Shown here piece after piece: positions 43,110 through 50,824 of a DNA stretch of 64,000 nucleotides (the first letter of the stretch is position 1; the number at the start of each line of letters is the position of its first letter). Source of the stretch: Arthrobacter sp. 131MFCol6.1 (GTDB taxonomy: Bacteria; Actinomycetota; Actinomycetes; Actinomycetales; Micrococcaceae). Both the position numbers and the translations under genes were made by a program. The DNA is taken from assembly GCF_000374925.1 (NCBI RefSeq), contig NZ_KB895541.1:310001-374000 (forward strand), in the 5' to 3' direction. A model generated the notes under the pieces. That model was not told the origin of the DNA. It saw nothing but the letters and a program-made list of their open reading frames with translations, and ran no database searches.

Positions 43110-43712
43110 TCAGCGGGACAGCAGCACGCCGACCTGGGTCCGGATATCCCGCACAATCTCGTCGGTGCTCAATCCGGCGTTCACGCTCGCCGCCATGCTG
43201 AGGAACATGATTGCAGTGACGATGTGGGCCATCGTTGCGGCATCACCAGCACCGGCCTGCTCGTGCGTGCCCAGGACGGCAGCGGTGGCCTCCTCGGTCT
43301 GCGCGACGATCGACAGAGCTTCGCTGTGTCGAGGCTCCTCGGGATCGCCGAAGACCATCTCCCGCAGGTAAGTGCGTCCGTTGTCGACCTGGACGCGGTT
43401 GCACTCCACGATCGGCTGGACGATGGCCATCACCGCATCGAGGACATCGGATATGGTTTCGGCATCCGCCCGACCCCGCTGGAGTGCTTCGGCGTAGTGT
43501 GCGTTCTGCACGAGCAGCAGGAGTTCACCTTTGGACTTGGCGTAGAGAAACAGGGTCCCGGTGCCGATGTCCGCCTTGTCGGCGATCTGCTGGGTCGTGA
43601 CATCCTCGATGCCGTGCTCGGCGAACAGTTCGCTGGCTGCCGCGGTAATACGGTCCAGCTTTTGTTGCTTGTTCCGCTCACGCCGTCCGACCGGCTGGGA
43701 GGCGAGAGACAT
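43110..43712 (-). CDS. TetR family repressor of the OYE/quinone-reductase regulon
   Basis: A 200-aa repressor started at ATG 43712, with GGAGG eight bases upstream. The HTH is DRITAAASELFAEHGIEDVTTQQIADKADIGTGTLFLYAKSKGEL, a textbook TetR domain. The C-terminal ligand pocket is helical, with one cysteine in VECNRVQVD. Its own promoter carries a 28-bp double palindrome (43737-43764), and the same pattern recurs 4.2 kb away before the quinone-reductase gene. It therefore probably controls old yellow enzyme/SDR and reductase/hydrolase units together. Effector unknown; quinones or other electrophiles are expected by analogy with NemR-type systems. Confidence 0.9.
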   Translation of the reverse strand: MSLASQPVGRRERNKQQKLDRITAAASELFAEHGIEDVTTQQIADKADIGTGTLFLYAKSKGELLLLVQNAHYAEALQRGRADAETISDVLDAVMAIVQPIVECNRVQVDNGRTYLREMVFGDPEEPRHSEALSIVAQTEEATAAVLGTHEQAGAGDAATMAHIVTAIMFLSMAASVNAGLSTDEIVRDIRTQVGVLLSR

Positions 43713-43736
43713 GATGGATCCTCCGGGAATATATTC

Positions 43737-43764
43737 TGACTGCACTCAGTTATGAGCATAGTCA
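43737..43764. promoter_or_regulatory. 28-bp double operator between tetR and OYE genes
   Basis: Four-base blocks TGAC, CTCA, TGAG and GTCA recur every eight bases with four-base spacers (43737, 43745, 43753, 43761). They form a two-dimer, QacR-like operator. The same arrangement lies at 47946-47973. It sits 25 bases before tetR and 113 before the OYE start. Confidence 0.75.
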
Positions 43765-43876
43765 TTACTGTAACGGGTTGAACTCTTCGCTAATTCTCCC
43801 ACGCCGTTGGCGGGCTGCAACGGTCCGCCCGGGTGGAAGTGGCCGGTTTCCCATCAACGCAAAGGACTATGCACTC

Positions 43877-44956
43877 ATGACCACGTCATCTTCGCTCTGG
43901 CAGCCATTCACCCTCGGGAATGTGGAGCTGCCGCACCGGCTCGCGCTGGCACCGCTGACCCGGAGCCGTGCGAACCCGGACGGTACCCCCGGGGAACTGG
44001 CCGCGGAGTACTATGGCCAGCGCGCCTCGCTCGGGCTGATCATCACCGAGGGCACACAGCCGTCCGAGGACGGTCAGGGCTACTTGAACACCCCAGGCAT
44101 CTACACTCCCGAACACATCGAGGGATGGCGAAAGATCGCCGACACGGTGCATGCAGGCGGCGGAGCGCTGTTCATCCAACTGATGCATGTCGGCCGGATG
44201 TCGCACCCGGATAACACCCCGCACCACCGTCGGCCTGTGAGCCCGTCGGCGATCTCGGCCGAGCAGGACATGTTCACTCCAATGGGCCCGCAGAAGACGC
44301 CGGTGCCGCGTGAGTTGAGCGCCCACGACATCCAGGCCACCATCGCCGGGTTCCGCCATGCCGCGGCCTCCGCTATCGCAGCGGGAGCGGACGGCGTGGA
44401 GATCCACAGCGCGAACGGGTACCTGCTGCACCAGTTCCTCTCGCCGAACTCGAACCATCGCACGGACGAATTCGGCGGATCAGTGGAGAGCCGGTCCCGC
44501 TTCGTCGTCGCGGTCGCCCGCGCGGTGGCCGAGGAGATCGGGGCAGACCGGACCGGCATCCGCATTTCACCGGCGTTCCCGCTGGGCGGAATCAACGAAG
44601 GGGACCCCGTGGACGTCCGGACACAGTACCGACACCTGGTCGGCGAACTCGCCACCTTGAAACTTGCGTACCTGCATGTACACCACCTCGGTGACGACGA
44701 ACTGCTTCGGTCCTTCCGCGACACCTGGCCTGCTGCCTTGCTCGTCGTCCGGTACGGGCGCGACCGCGAGCAGATTGCCGACGACATCGACGCCGGGCTC
44801 GCGGACATCGCGCCGCTGGGCCGATTCGCCCTCGCAAACCCCGACATTGTTCAGCGCCTGCGCACCGGCGCACCGCTGAACGAGCTGGACCCGGGCACCC
44901 TGTACGGCGGCGGTGCGGCCGGGTACACCGACTACCCTGCTCTGGCACACGCCTAG
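43877..44956 (+). CDS. Old yellow enzyme family alkene reductase (NemA-like)
   Basis: A 359-aa FMN-dependent ene-reductase started at ATG 43877 with AAAGGA upstream. It reduces activated C=C bonds (enals, enones, maleimides) and some nitro compounds with NAD(P)H. Signatures: PHRLALAPLTRSRANPDGTPG, LIITEGTQPSEDGQGY, FIQLMHVGRMSHPD, the substrate pair His177/Asn180 in EIHSANGYLLHQFLSPNSN, and FALANPDIVQRL for phosphate binding. It is divergent from the TetR repressor and followed 67 bases later by an SDR. By context it is the primary detoxification enzyme of this regulon. Confidence 0.92.
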   Translation: MTTSSSLWQPFTLGNVELPHRLALAPLTRSRANPDGTPGELAAEYYGQRASLGLIITEGTQPSEDGQGYLNTPGIYTPEHIEGWRKIADTVHAGGGALFIQLMHVGRMSHPDNTPHHRRPVSPSAISAEQDMFTPMGPQKTPVPRELSAHDIQATIAGFRHAAASAIAAGADGVEIHSANGYLLHQFLSPNSNHRTDEFGGSVESRSRFVVAVARAVAEEIGADRTGIRISPAFPLGGINEGDPVDVRTQYRHLVGELATLKLAYLHVHHLGDDELLRSFRDTWPAALLVVRYGRDREQIADDIDAGLADIAPLGRFALANPDIVQRLRTGAPLNELDPGTLYGGGAAGYTDYPALAHA

Positions 44957-45023
44957 TCGTCTGCCGCGGGCAGCCCGCCACCGACCTCACCCAACCCACA
45001 CCCCTCAGAAGGAAGAAACTGCC

Positions 45024-45737
45024 ATGCCCTCACTCAACGGAGCAGTCGTTCTCATCACCGGAGCCAACGGCGGAATCGGCACCCACTTCGTGCACGAAGC
45101 CCTCGCCCGGGGAGCTGCAAAGGTTTATGCCTCCGCCCGCACGCCCGGCACTTGGAACGACGAACGCATCGTTCCGCTCGCCTTGGACGTCACCGACTCC
45201 GCCTCCATCCAGGCAGCGGTCGAGGCGGCACCGGATGTGACCGTGTTGATCAACAACGCCGGCGCGTCGGTCTCCAGCCCCGGGATCCTCACCCACACGG
45301 ACGAGGAGATCCGCCGGAACGTCCAGACGAACTTCCTCGGGCCTCTGTTCGTCGCCCGCGCGTTCGCTCCAGTCCTGTCGGCGAAGGACGGGGCGATGAT
45401 CATCGACATCCACTCGGCTCTGAGCTGGTACGCCGTCGCCGGCATCTACAGCGCCACCAAGGCCGCACTCTGGTCCGCGACCAACTCCCTCCGCCTCGAA
45501 CTTGCCCCCGCCGGCGTGCACGTCGTCGGCGTCCACGTCGCATACGTCGACACCGCGATGGCCGCGCATGCCACCGACCCGAAGCTCGACCCGGCCGTGC
45601 TGGTGCGCGCCGTGTTCGACGCCACCGAGGCAGGGGAGTACGAGGTCCTCGCTGACGAAACGTCCGTCCAGCTCAAGGCCGGACTCAGCGCACCCCTCGA
45701 AGCGGTCTACCCGCAGTTGATGGACGCGAACGCATAA
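45024..45737 (+). CDS. Short-chain dehydrogenase/reductase
   Basis: A 237-aa NAD(P)-dependent oxidoreductase. The cofactor loop is LITGANGGIGTHFV, NNAGASV follows near residue 75, and the active site is Tyr142/Lys146 in YSATKAALW with the upstream serine in IHSALSW. GAAGGA precedes ATG 45024. It lacks an Asp after strand 2 in the usual NAD-specific place (YASARTPG), so NADP(H) is more likely. Co-directional with the old yellow enzyme and ending at a strong hairpin, it would reduce carbonyls left after, or parallel to, ene-reduction. Confidence 0.88.
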   Translation: MPSLNGAVVLITGANGGIGTHFVHEALARGAAKVYASARTPGTWNDERIVPLALDVTDSASIQAAVEAAPDVTVLINNAGASVSSPGILTHTDEEIRRNVQTNFLGPLFVARAFAPVLSAKDGAMIIDIHSALSWYAVAGIYSATKAALWSATNSLRLELAPAGVHVVGVHVAYVDTAMAAHATDPKLDPAVLVRAVFDATEAGEYEVLADETSVQLKAGLSAPLEAVYPQLMDANA

Positions 45738-45747
45738 GCGAACATCC

Positions 45748-45786
45748 GGTGCCACCGGGTTCACCAAAAGTGAGCGCGGTGGCACC
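45748..45786 (+). terminator. Stem-loop after the SDR gene
   Basis: GGTGCCACCG (45748-45757) pairs exactly with CGGTGGCACC (45777-45786), beginning 11 bases after the SDR stop. The loop is 19 bases and no T-run follows. It is probably the first terminator of the OYE-SDR unit. Confidence 0.55.
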
Positions 45787-45906
45787 ACACCTGTCCAAGG
45801 ATGCCGCGGCCCACGAGGCCTCCAACAAGAGGCGACGGAACGGGTGGGGAGTGTCTGAACAACGGTGGGCCCTGTTCGAGCCGGCCGGCGCAACGAGGCC
45901 CCACGC

Positions 45907-45950
45907 CAATGGCCCTGCCCGCCCGTATTCACGGGCGGGCAGGGCCATTG
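45907..45950. terminator. 20-bp perfect stem, 4-base loop: bidirectional terminator
   Basis: The arms 45907-45926 and 45931-45950 are perfect complements (outer CAATGG/CCATTG, inner CCCGCCCGT/ACGGGCGGG) around the loop ATTC. It lies between two convergent units, SDR and hydrolase, and would stop transcription from both. Confidence 0.8.
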
Positions 45951-45978
45951 TGCCTCTCTGCTCTGTTGGCGGGATCTG

Positions 45979-46860
45979 TCAGGTACGTGCTGGTCCGTGC
46001 GCGAGGAATTCTACGGCGACGGGGGAGAACCGGTCGTGGAACTGGAAGATGCCGCCGTGGCCCGAGTCGGGGTAGATGATCAGCTCGGACCCCGTGATGC
46101 GCCGGTGCAGGTCCTCGGACAGGATCGACGGCACCATGCGGTCGTTGTCGCCGTTGGCGATGAGGGTGGGGTGGGTGAGCTGCGACAGGTCCGACGGCGC
46201 GGAGCGGCCGAACTTCCGGATTGCCTTCAGCTGCGTCTGGAAGGCTTTGGTGCTGATCGGCTTGTCGCGGTCGACAGTGCGCTCCTGCAGGCTCCTGATG
46301 AACGTCTTCGCAGCCGGCTTGCCGGTGGCGTTGCGGTTAAAGAACAGGAACTCCTTCGGGTCCGCGCGCGTCAGGCTCGCGCGGAGGACGTCCCGGTAGG
46401 TCGTGCGGGCGACCTTGTCGATGTCCTTGCCGCCCCGCGGCCCGGTACCGGCCAGCACGAGCTTGCGGACGAGGTCGGGATGTTTGAAGAGCAGGTCCTG
46501 GGCGATCATGCCGCCCATTGAGAAGGAGAAGACGTCGATCGTGTCGAACCCGAGGGCCCTGATAAAGGTATAGGCGTCGTCGGCCATCGCCTCGATGCTG
46601 TCTGGAACCTGCCCGGTGGAGCCTCCGACCCCGCGCTGGTCGAAGGTGATGACGTGGCGGTTCTTCGCGATGGGCTCGATGATGCGGGGGTCCCAGTTGT
46701 CCAGGGTCGCGGCAAGGTGCACGAAGAACACGACGGGGATGCCGGCCTTGGGCCCGAGCTCGCGGTAGGCGTAGGTGACGCCACCGGCGGTGATGGTGCG
46801 TGTGGCGGCCTTCGCGTACGAGGTGACGACGGAGCCGTTTGGGGTGTCGAAGCTGCTCAT
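45979..46860 (-). CDS. Alpha/beta hydrolase
   Basis: A 293-aa cytosolic hydrolase. The nucleophile is Ser114 in FSFSMGGMIAQ, the acid is in NGDNDRMVP and the histidine in YPDSGHGG, a full catalytic triad. The oxyanion region is FFVHLAATLDNWDP, where the usual HGG/HG is HL, and ITFDQRGVGGSTG follows. The pattern matches the haloperoxidase/dienelactone-like branch often paired with oxidoreductases. It starts 47 bases after the quinone-reductase stop and is cotranscribed with it. It could hydrolyse esters or lactones formed during detoxification. Confidence 0.87.
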   Translation of the reverse strand: MSSFDTPNGSVVTSYAKAATRTITAGGVTYAYRELGPKAGIPVVFFVHLAATLDNWDPRIIEPIAKNRHVITFDQRGVGGSTGQVPDSIEAMADDAYTFIRALGFDTIDVFSFSMGGMIAQDLLFKHPDLVRKLVLAGTGPRGGKDIDKVARTTYRDVLRASLTRADPKEFLFFNRNATGKPAAKTFIRSLQERTVDRDKPISTKAFQTQLKAIRKFGRSAPSDLSQLTHPTLIANGDNDRMVPSILSEDLHRRITGSELIIYPDSGHGGIFQFHDRFSPVAVEFLAHGPART

Positions 46861-46907
46861 GCTGGTAGTCCTCCTGAGTGGTCTGTGCGGTGAATGGTGC
46901 CGGCGGC

Positions 46908-47906
46908 TCAGGAGGGAAGGGTGACGACCGCTTTGCCGCGGAAGCCGCCCTTGGCCAGCGACTCGAGCGCCTGTGGGGTCTGGGCGAAGTTGAAGACCTT
47001 TCCCACGACCGGGCGCAGCACGCCGTCGTCGACCAAAGAGCCAATTTGGCGCAACTGGTCGCCGCTGGCACGCATGAAGAGGAACTCGTAGCTGACGCCG
47101 AGCTTCTTCGCCTGCCGCCGGATCCTGCTGCTGAGCCCCGCTATGGCCAGGCGCAGCACCGGGTTCAAACCGGCTCTGCGCGCGAACGCCGGGTCCGGCG
47201 GGCCGGCGATTCCGATCGCCTTCCCGCCGGGCTTCAGGATGCGCAGTGATTTCCCGAGGTTCTCCCCGCCGAGGCTGTCGAGCACCAGATCGTACCCTGC
47301 GAGGAGCTGCTCGAAATCCTGCGTACGGTAGTCGATCACCGTGTCCGCGCCGAGGTCGCGCACGAAGTCGGCGTTGGAGGCACTTGTGGTGGTCGCGACG
47401 GTGGCGCCGAGGTGCTTGGCGAGTTGGATCGCGATCGACCCGACCCCGCCGGCCCCGGCGTGAATGAGGACTTTCTGCCCCGGCAGTACGTTGCCTTGCT
47501 CAACGAGGGCCTGCCACGCCGTAAGTGCAACCAGCGGTAGCGAGCCGGCCTCCTCCATGCTGATCGATGCGGGTTTCAACGCCAGATCGGCCTCGGTGAT
47601 GGCGATGCGCTCGGCGAACGTGCCGATGCGGTCTTTGTCGGGGCGGGCGTAGACCTCGTCACCGGGCTTGAATCCGCGCACCTTCGCCCCGACACGGATG
47701 ACTGTGCCGGCGACATCGTTGCCGAGGATCAGCTGCAGCTTGTACGGGAGGATCTGCTTGAACTCACCCAGGCGAATCTTTTCGTCCAATTGGTTGAGGC
47801 CAGCTGCCTGGACCTGGACCAGCACATCGCGGTCGCCGACGGTCGGCTCAGGGACGTCGGCTGCGCGCAGCGGCTCCTTGTACTTGGTGACGACGAATGC
47901 CCTCAT
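46908..47906 (-). CDS. NADPH:quinone reductase-like medium-chain oxidoreductase
   Basis: A 332-aa zinc-independent MDR enzyme. The GroES-like part shows VQVQAAGLNQLDEKIRLGEF and LILGNDVAGTVIRVGAKVRG (no zinc Cys). The cofactor loop is VLIHAGAGGVGSIAIQLAKHLG. GAGGAG lies before the ATG. Its promoter on the same strand is near-consensus: TTGACT, 17 bases, CATAAT. The TetR double operator covers the -10 and spacer. It would reduce quinones or enones two electrons at a time and belongs to the same regulon as the old yellow enzyme. Confidence 0.9.
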   Translation of the reverse strand: MRAFVVTKYKEPLRAADVPEPTVGDRDVLVQVQAAGLNQLDEKIRLGEFKQILPYKLQLILGNDVAGTVIRVGAKVRGFKPGDEVYARPDKDRIGTFAERIAITEADLALKPASISMEEAGSLPLVALTAWQALVEQGNVLPGQKVLIHAGAGGVGSIAIQLAKHLGATVATTTSASNADFVRDLGADTVIDYRTQDFEQLLAGYDLVLDSLGGENLGKSLRILKPGGKAIGIAGPPDPAFARRAGLNPVLRLAIAGLSSRIRRQAKKLGVSYEFLFMRASGDQLRQIGSLVDDGVLRPVVGKVFNFAQTPQALESLAKGGFRGKAVVTLPS

Positions 47907-47945
47907 GGCGTGCTGCTCCTCATATGACGTGCGGTTCGTTGCAGC

Positions 47946-47986
47946 TGAGTTTACTCAATTATGAGCGTACTCAGAAATATAGTCAA
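47946..47986 (-). promoter_or_regulatory. Promoter with second 28-bp TetR double operator
   Basis: On the minus strand the -35 TTGACT (47986-47981) and -10 CATAAT (47963-47958) are 17 bases apart. Overlapping them, blocks TGAG, CTCA, TGAG and CTCA start at 47946, 47954, 47962 and 47970 with four-base spacers: two perfect 12-bp palindromes. This is the same layout as 43737-43764. Confidence 0.78.
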
Positions 47987-48190
47987 GTGAACCGTGAGGT
48001 GCACGCGTTCATTTGAAGGTTCCCGAAGACGCGGGATAGAGGGCCGCCAGCGCAGTCCCCTGGCCCGCCCGGACATATGAGCAGCCTGGGTGGGGGCGCC
48101 GAGCGGGCCAAATTCAATGTCGGATCACAAGCGAGTCACACCAGTCACAGCCGTATCAACTTTGAACTGACCTTGGTAGGATCCCCGTCT

Positions 48191-48898
48191 ATGGACATGC
48201 TGAAGGGCGAACAGATCGCCGAGGCCAACCTGACCGACTGGCGCAAACTGGCCCAGGGACTGCATGCCCGCTACCTGGTCGACGACTTCGGCGCCGGCGC
48301 ACGGTTCGTCGCCGCGGTGGGCGAGGCGGGCGACGCGCTCGGACACCACCCCCGCATGTCGATCGGCAAAGGGTACGTCGACCTCAAGCTGATCACGGAC
48401 GACGCCGTCTACCGCGACGGCGAGGGCACCGAACACGTCGTTGAATGGGTGACCCAGCAGGACGTCGACCTAGCGCGACGGATCACCGAGATCGCCGCCG
48501 ACTACAAGCTCGACGCCGACCCGGCCTCGGTCAGCGACATCGAGCTCGGCCTCGACACGGCGCGCTCCGCGACCATCGCCCCGGTGTGGGCCGCCCTGCT
48601 GACCGGGAGCGCCGAGGCCCAGGGCCGCGGGTCCCCCAGCGATGAAATCAGGGACGCCACGGGACGGGTACCGAACCTGTGGTTCGGGGACGCCGAGGAG
48701 ACGGAGACCTCGCGTCAGCGGTTCCACATCGAGGTCTATGTGGCGCCAGAGGTGGCCGAGCAGCGGATCGCCGCCGCCCTCGCCGCGGGCGGGACCGTCG
48801 TCGATGACAGCAACGCGCCCTCGCTCACCGTGATCGCCGACCAGGACGGCAACAGGGGAATCGTATGCATCGACCTGTCCGCCGCGAAGAAGGATTGA
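48191..48898 (+). CDS. Pterin-4a-carbinolamine dehydratase fused to a VOC/glyoxalase-like domain
   Basis: A 235-aa protein starting at ATG 48191. Residues 1-90 match pterin-4a-carbinolamine dehydratase: EANLTDWRKLAQGLHARY, FVAAVGEAGDALGHHPRMSIG (the HHP active-site motif) and GYVDLKLIT. Residues 120-230 resemble a vicinal-oxygen-chelate/glyoxalase fold (VPNLWFGDAEETETSRQRFHI, EVYVAPEVAEQRIAAALAAGG, IADQDGNRGIVCIDL). The first half would recycle pterin cofactors or act as a small enzyme, while the second binds an unknown ligand. No aromatic hydroxylase is nearby. It stands alone, divergent from the quinone-reductase unit. Confidence 0.82.
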   Translation: MDMLKGEQIAEANLTDWRKLAQGLHARYLVDDFGAGARFVAAVGEAGDALGHHPRMSIGKGYVDLKLITDDAVYRDGEGTEHVVEWVTQQDVDLARRITEIAADYKLDADPASVSDIELGLDTARSATIAPVWAALLTGSAEAQGRGSPSDEIRDATGRVPNLWFGDAEETETSRQRFHIEVYVAPEVAEQRIAAALAAGGTVVDDSNAPSLTVIADQDGNRGIVCIDLSAAKKD

Positions 48899-49226
48899 AA
48901 CGCCAATTCGGTTGACCCGCAGCGCGCGGCGGCGGATCACTTCGGCCCGCGGGATCGAATACCATGAACGGCTCTTCTGGATCATTGCTGGTCTCTTCGT
49001 CGCCGTCGCCCTTGGAAACTTCTACGCCGAATAGGTCGTACTGCTGTAACAGTCTCATTCCAGCGACACGGAATCGCCAACCTCACCAATGGGCATTCAC
49101 TAAAGCGGGGCTACATACCCGGACGTGTGAGCGCCGTAGACTTCGGACGGTGATCGACGAATCCGTAACCCTGGGCTTCGGATCGGGTGATACTGGTGCC
49201 GGACTGGTCCGGATTGCGGAGGATTT

Positions 49227-49284
49227 CGGGGGAGTGGCAGAAATTCGAGTGCTGGAACCCGGTTCGAGACCCACCTCGGGCACG
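49227..49284 (+). other. tRNA-Leu-like remnant (5' and 3' ends, middle missing)
   Basis: GGGGGAGTGGCAGAAATT resembles the acceptor/D-arm start of class II leucine tRNAs. About 15 bases later GGTTCGAGACCCACC followed by CTCGGGCA resembles the T-loop and 3' acceptor of such a tRNA. The anticodon and variable arms are absent and the two acceptor halves do not pair, so it cannot be functional. A UUCG terminator follows at 49340. Confidence 0.3.
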
Positions 49285-49339
49285 TGTTTCCCTGTTCAGG
49301 GGCTTATGGGCCTCTGAGCGTGGACAAACAGTTCACATG

Positions 49340-49367
49340 AGGGCCCCTTCGGGGGCCCTTTCTTGTT
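49340..49367 (+). terminator. UUCG-tetraloop terminator
   Basis: AGGGCCCC (49340-49347), loop TTCG, GGGGCCCT (49352-49359), then TTCTTGTT: a classical rho-independent terminator for rightward transcription. No gene ends just before it; the nearest transcribed-looking element is the tRNA-like remnant. The 580 bases from 48899 to 49479 otherwise hold no supported gene. Confidence 0.8.
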
Positions 49368-49479
49368 GGTGGCCGTTGCTGAGGCCTGCGTGCTCCTTCC
49401 TTCCCTGGTCGGCGGTTTTGTCTTTTAGTTACCTGCACATGGACGTGACTGGCGGGGGCACCATGACCTGGTAATTCCC

Positions 49480-50246
49480 CTAGAACAGCGGCCAGGGCAC
49501 CGCCGACATCTCACCGCTCGGAGCCGGAAACCGCCCTGCCAAGCGCAACCGGGCGCAGCGCGCGGCGAGCGATGCGATTTCTTCGGCGCTGAGCAAGTCC
49601 GCCAGGTTTCGTCCCAGCCCACCGTGCAGTCCCTCGCTGACACGATCGATGCCGTCGCGTTCCTCGGCGGTCAGAGCTTCTCCCAGCCACCCCACAGCAC
49701 CGTGCGCAGGTTGTGGTCTCGGTGAAAGGTGAGCCCATGGTCCACGCCGTGCCGGTGTCCGTCCGTCATGGCAAGAATGTGGTCGCCTTTGCGGTCGGCG
49801 TTGTTGACGACCATGTCGAACACCGCCATGCGTCTGAGCGCTGGCGAGTCTTCGTGAACGAGGGCGACCATCCGTCCGTTCTCATCTCGTCCCTCGAGAA
49901 CGTGTTTCCAGCCCGTCTCCGGCACCTGGTCCGTCGCGACCAGGTTCACGGCGCTTTGGGCTGGGTCTGGCTCCTGCCAGAGCTGCACCATGCCTTCGCC
50001 CATCGGACCATCGCGCAGCCAGGTGTGCGGCACGACGTCCCAGCCGAAGACCTGCGAGACCAGGTAGGCGGCCACCTCCCGGTGAGCCAGTGTGCCGTGG
50101 GGAAAATCCCACAGCGGACTTTCGCCTGCTATCGGCTTATAGACGACCACCACGTCGCCGATGCTGCCCAGAAATGTAGCGTTTGAAGCCGTCGTGATGC
50201 GGCCGGTGAGCGTCAGCTCGGCGGTCACTAGGTCCGGCGCTGGCAT
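49480..50246 (-). pseudogene. SCO1664-family (PI3/4-kinase-like) protein, frameshifted
   Basis: The first frame runs from ATG 50246 (MPAPDLVTAELTLTGRI) through VVYKPIAGESPLWDFPHGTLAHREVAA, VFDMVVNNADRKGDHI and VDHGLTFHRDHNLRTVLWG and stops at 49671. The expected continuation, GWLGEALTAEERDGIDRV to the family's end PWPLF at 49480, is in the next frame. The junction is a run of four Gs at about 49691-49694 where one more base would restore the frame. The kinase-like catalytic residues (HG-D region) precede the break. Either a real recent mutation or a homopolymer sequencing error. The start overlaps the DUF3090 stop. Confidence 0.8.
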
Positions 50247-50800
50247 CAGACCTCGGGAAGGGTGCAGATGTGCCCGTCGGCGTCTATGGGGTAACCGCAG
50301 CGCGAGCACGTCGGACGCCCGGCGCCCACGATCTCCCGGGTGCGCTTGGCGAATGCGCGGGCGGTGCCGACCGGCATTCGCACCAGCAGCATTTCGGGCT
50401 CGTTAGCGCCGTCCACATCAAGCGATCTGTCGTTGTCATCAGCATCGACGTCGGTGATGGGGTGGGCCTCTAATACGACCTGGGCCGTGGTTGGGTCCCA
50501 ACCTAAGCTCATGGCGCCGGCGCGAAACTGCTCCTGAACGGCCTCGAGTTGGTCATTGTCGACAAGTTCAATGGGAGTACTCGTGGGAACGCTGAAGGGG
50601 TTGCCCTCGATGGTGATCAGCTGGTCGAGAATTTCGTCGATCTTCTCCGCGAGCAGAGCCGACTGCTGCTTCTCCAGGGCAATACTCACGATCTGCGTCC
50701 CTGCGCGCACCTGCAGATAGAACGTTCGCGCCCCCGGAAGGCCAATGGTGCCAACGACGACCCGATCAGGCCAGGCAAACTCGTGAACACGTGTAGGCAT
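50246..50800 (-). CDS. DUF3090 family protein
   Basis: A 184-aa protein of an actinobacteria-specific family. The N-terminus RVHEFAWPDRVVVGTIGLPGARTFYLQ and LALLAEKIDEILDQL-like helix (here SALLAEKIDEILDQL) are typical. The C-terminus has a small zinc-ribbon-like set: CSRCG, then HIC (Cys-x2-Cys, one more Cys). Function unknown. In many actinobacteria it sits between a phosphomutase-like gene and SCO1664, next to mshC of mycothiol synthesis. The first two neighbours are present here, but mshC is not in the window. Its stop overlaps the SCO1664 start (TGATG). Confidence 0.9.
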   Translation of the reverse strand: MPTRVHEFAWPDRVVVGTIGLPGARTFYLQVRAGTQIVSIALEKQQSALLAEKIDEILDQLITIEGNPFSVPTSTPIELVDNDQLEAVQEQFRAGAMSLGWDPTTAQVVLEAHPITDVDADDNDRSLDVDGANEPEMLLVRMPVGTARAFAKRTREIVGAGRPTCSRCGYPIDADGHICTLPEV

Positions 50801-50824
50801 GTCAGTATTCTAGGCACATGAGGT

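Noticed and set aside
49187..49474. 95-codon frame over the tRNA-like remnant and terminator
   Set aside because: It runs through a strong terminator hairpin and has no ribosome-binding site.
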